From positions 1-7,300 of the forward strand of contig JBLMWU010000297.1 in the NCBI GenBank assembly GCA_050257395.1: a DNA stretch of 7,300 nt. The letters run 5' to 3'. The translations under genes and the position numbers were made by a program. This DNA is from JAIRTY01 sp050257395. GTDB taxonomy: Bacteria > Actinomycetota > Actinomycetes > Streptosporangiales > Streptosporangiaceae. Under the pieces are notes generated by a model. The model searched no databases. It saw only the letters and a list, made by a program, of their open reading frames with translations, and was not told where the DNA came from. The stretch's first letter is position 1; every line of letters starts with the position of its first letter. This document shows, one piece after another, positions 5,808 to 7,300 of the stretch.

Positions 5808-6593
5808 TCACAGCACGCGGGACAGGAAGGTGCGGGTCCGTTCGTGCTGCGGGCTGGCCAGCACCTCGCGGGGCGGGCCGGACTCCACGACCACGCCCTC
5901 GTCCATGAACACCAGCGTGTCGCCCACCTCCCGGGCGAACCCCATCTCGTGGGTCACCACGATCATGGTCATGCCGCTGGCGGCGAGGTCCCGCATGACC
6001 GCCAGCACGTCACCGACCAGCTCCGGGTCCAGCGCGCTGGTGGGCTCGTCGAAGAGCATCAGCTTGGGCCGCATGGCCAGTGCCCGGGCGATGGCGACCC
6101 GCTGCTGCTGGCCGCCGGACAGCTGGCGCGGGTAGCCGACCGCCTTGTCCTGCAGCCCGACCTGCTCCAGCAGCTGCCGGGCCAGGCCGGCGGCCTGCGC
6201 CCGGGGCACCCCCTTGACCCGCACCGGCGCCTCGGTCACGTTCTCCAGCACGGTCATGTGCGGGAACAGGTTGAAGTGCTGGAAGACCATGCCGATCTCG
6301 GCGCGCTTGGCGCAGATCTCCCGTTCCCGCAGCTCATAGAGCTTGCCGCCCTGCTGCCGGTAGCCGACCAGCTCGCCGTCCACCCACAGCCGGCCCGCGT
6401 GGATCTTCTCCAGGTGGTTGATGCAGCGCAGCAGGGTCGACTTGCCCGAGCCGGAGGGGCCGATGATGCACATCACCTCCTGGCGCGCGACCGTCAGGTC
6501 GATCCCGCGCAGCACCTCCAGCCGGCCGAACCGCTTGTGCACCCCTTCCGCGAGCACCATCGGCCCCACGCCCGGCGCCTGCGCCGCGGTCAC
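5808..6593 (-). CDS. Polar amino acid ABC transporter ATP-binding protein (GlnQ/HisP type)
   Basis: This 261-aa ATPase energises import through the adjacent permease. All motifs are intact: Walker A GPSGSGKST (45-53), Q-loop glutamine Q105 in MVFQHFNLFPHMTVLENV, signature LSGGQQQRVAIARAL (158-172), Walker B LMLFDEPTSALDP (178-190) and H-loop H215 in VVTHEMGFA. The FNLFPHMTVLENV stretch and the THEMGFA segment are typical of polar amino acid importers. A longer loop before the Q-loop (GYRQQGGKLYELRERE, about 77-92) marks a known subgroup of this family. The GTG start overlaps the permease stop by 4 bp, and GGAG lies 9 bases ahead of it; a start at M12 is possible but less well supported. It is convergent with the ThDP gene, with only 12 bp between. 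The amino acid carried cannot be told from the ATPase. Confidence 0.95.
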   Translation of the reverse strand: MTAAQAPGVGPMVLAEGVHKRFGRLEVLRGIDLTVARQEVMCIIGPSGSGKSTLLRCINHLEKIHAGRLWVDGELVGYRQQGGKLYELREREICAKRAEIGMVFQHFNLFPHMTVLENVTEAPVRVKGVPRAQAAGLARQLLEQVGLQDKAVGYPRQLSGGQQQRVAIARALAMRPKLMLFDEPTSALDPELVGDVLAVMRDLAASGMTMIVVTHEMGFAREVGDTLVFMDEGVVVESGPPREVLASPQHERTRTFLSRVL

Positions 6594-7300
6594 CGGCCCG
6601 GCTCCGGGGGGCGCGGCGCAGCCGGGACGCCGGGGTGGAAGGTGAACAGGTAGCGGCGCAGCCGCTGCCAGGGGGTGGGCGGGAGCTCGCGCACCGAGCC
6701 GCGGGCGTAGTGCCGCTCGATGTAGTACTGGCCCACGGTGAGGACCGAGGTCGCGATGAGGTACCAGATGCTGGCCACGATCAGCAGCGGGATGGTCTTG
6801 AAGTTGACCGAGTAGATGAGCTGGACGGCGTACAGCAGTTCGGTGACGGTGATGACGCTCGCCAGCGACGAGGTCTTGAGCATGGAGATGGTCTCGTTGC
6901 CGGTCGGCGGGATGATCACTCGCATCGCCTGCGGCAGGACGATCCGCCGCATCGTCAGGCCCCGGGTCATGCCGAGCGCCTGCGCGGCCTCGGCCTGGCC
7001 GTGCTCCACCGACAGGATGCCCGCCCGCACGATCTCCGCCATGTAGGCGCCCTCGTTCAGGCCCAGGCCGAGGATCGCGGCGGTGAACGCGGTGATGAGG
7101 CTGTTCGCGCTGAAGGTCACGAAGGACGGCCCGAACGGGACGCCCAGCGAGATCTTCGGGTACAGGGCGGCCAGGTTGTACCAGAACAGCAGCTGCACCA
7201 GCACCGGCGTGCCGCGGAAGAACCAGATGTACACCCAGCTCGACCCGGACAGCAGCGGGTTGGCCGACAGCCGCATGACCGCGAGCAGCACGCCGAGCAC
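6590..7300 (-). CDS. Polar amino acid ABC transporter permease (HisM/GlnP type), N-terminus outside the window
   Basis: The visible 236 residues are the C-terminal part of an inner-membrane permease that forms the channel with the downstream ATPase. The cytoplasmic coupling loop is clear: EIVRAGILSVEHGQAEAAQALGM and then LPQAMRVIIPPTGNE, the conserved EAA-type region of the His/Glu/Gln/Arg permease family. Hydrophobic spans are seen around 22-45, 64-82 and 168-190, and FFRGTPVLVQLLF matches the family's early conserved segment. The tail after the last membrane span (about 45 residues, Arg/Pro-rich, ending PPEPGR) is longer than in enteric homologues. The frame is open to the window edge and the first membrane span is incomplete, so the true start lies beyond 7300; the GTG at the edge is not a start. 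The gene for the substrate-binding protein, if linked, would also lie upstream. Confidence 0.93.
   Translation of the reverse strand: MLGVLLAVMRLSANPLLSGSSWVYIWFFRGTPVLVQLLFWYNLAALYPKISLGVPFGPSFVTFSANSLITAFTAAILGLGLNEGAYMAEIVRAGILSVEHGQAEAAQALGMTRGLTMRRIVLPQAMRVIIPPTGNETISMLKTSSLASVITVTELLYAVQLIYSVNFKTIPLLIVASIWYLIATSVLTVGQYYIERHYARGSVRELPPTPWQRLRRYLFTFHPGVPAAPRPPEPGR

Overview
The window is very GC-rich, gene-dense DNA. Coding strands are strongly biased to G or C at third positions, GTG starts are common, and neighbouring genes overlap by 4 bp (GTGA). Together with protein families such as a PASTA-domain protein, a CysG-type enzyme without its dimerisation domain and a two-lobe sirohydrochlorin chelatase, this points to a high-GC actinomycete (Streptomyces, Streptosporangiales or a relative). 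I cannot name a genus. I see no transposase, integrase, CRISPR array, tRNA or rRNA. The window looks chromosomal and mostly metabolic.

Layout. (1) Positions 1-2131, plus strand: a small four-cysteine zinc-ribbon protein (start uncertain), then a fused precorrin-2 dehydrogenase/uroporphyrinogen-III methyltransferase (cysG-like), then a sirohydrochlorin chelatase (sirB/cbiX type). They are spaced or overlapped by a few bases and look like one operon making siroheme, the cofactor of assimilatory sulfite and nitrite reductases. They are probably the tail of a sulfate-assimilation cluster that begins left of the window. (2) 2145-2702, minus strand: a small protein with a degenerate J-like domain lacking HPD, joined to a PASTA domain. 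(3) 2703-2840: the only sizeable intergenic region, a divergent promoter region with an AT-richer core. (4) 2841-5795, plus strand: a two-gene operon of a GlcD-type FAD-linked 2-hydroxyacid dehydrogenase and a benzoylformate-decarboxylase/acetolactate-synthase-type ThDP enzyme. (5) 5808-7300, minus strand: the ATPase and most of the permease of a polar amino acid ABC importer; the permease is cut by the window end.

How the genes work together. In the first block, methylation, oxidation and iron insertion turn uroporphyrinogen III into siroheme. In the fourth block, oxidation of a 2-hydroxyacid to a 2-oxoacid would feed a ThDP enzyme that cleaves or condenses that 2-oxoacid. This is the logic of mandelate-type pathways, but the substrate is unknown. 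The ABC genes form a separate convergent unit.

The points most worth a second look are the PASTA/J-like fusion, the dehydrogenase-ThDP pair, a recent-looking 33-bp in-frame tandem duplication in the chelatase gene, and the zinc-ribbon protein in front of siroheme synthesis. I found no clear evidence of a wholly new system.
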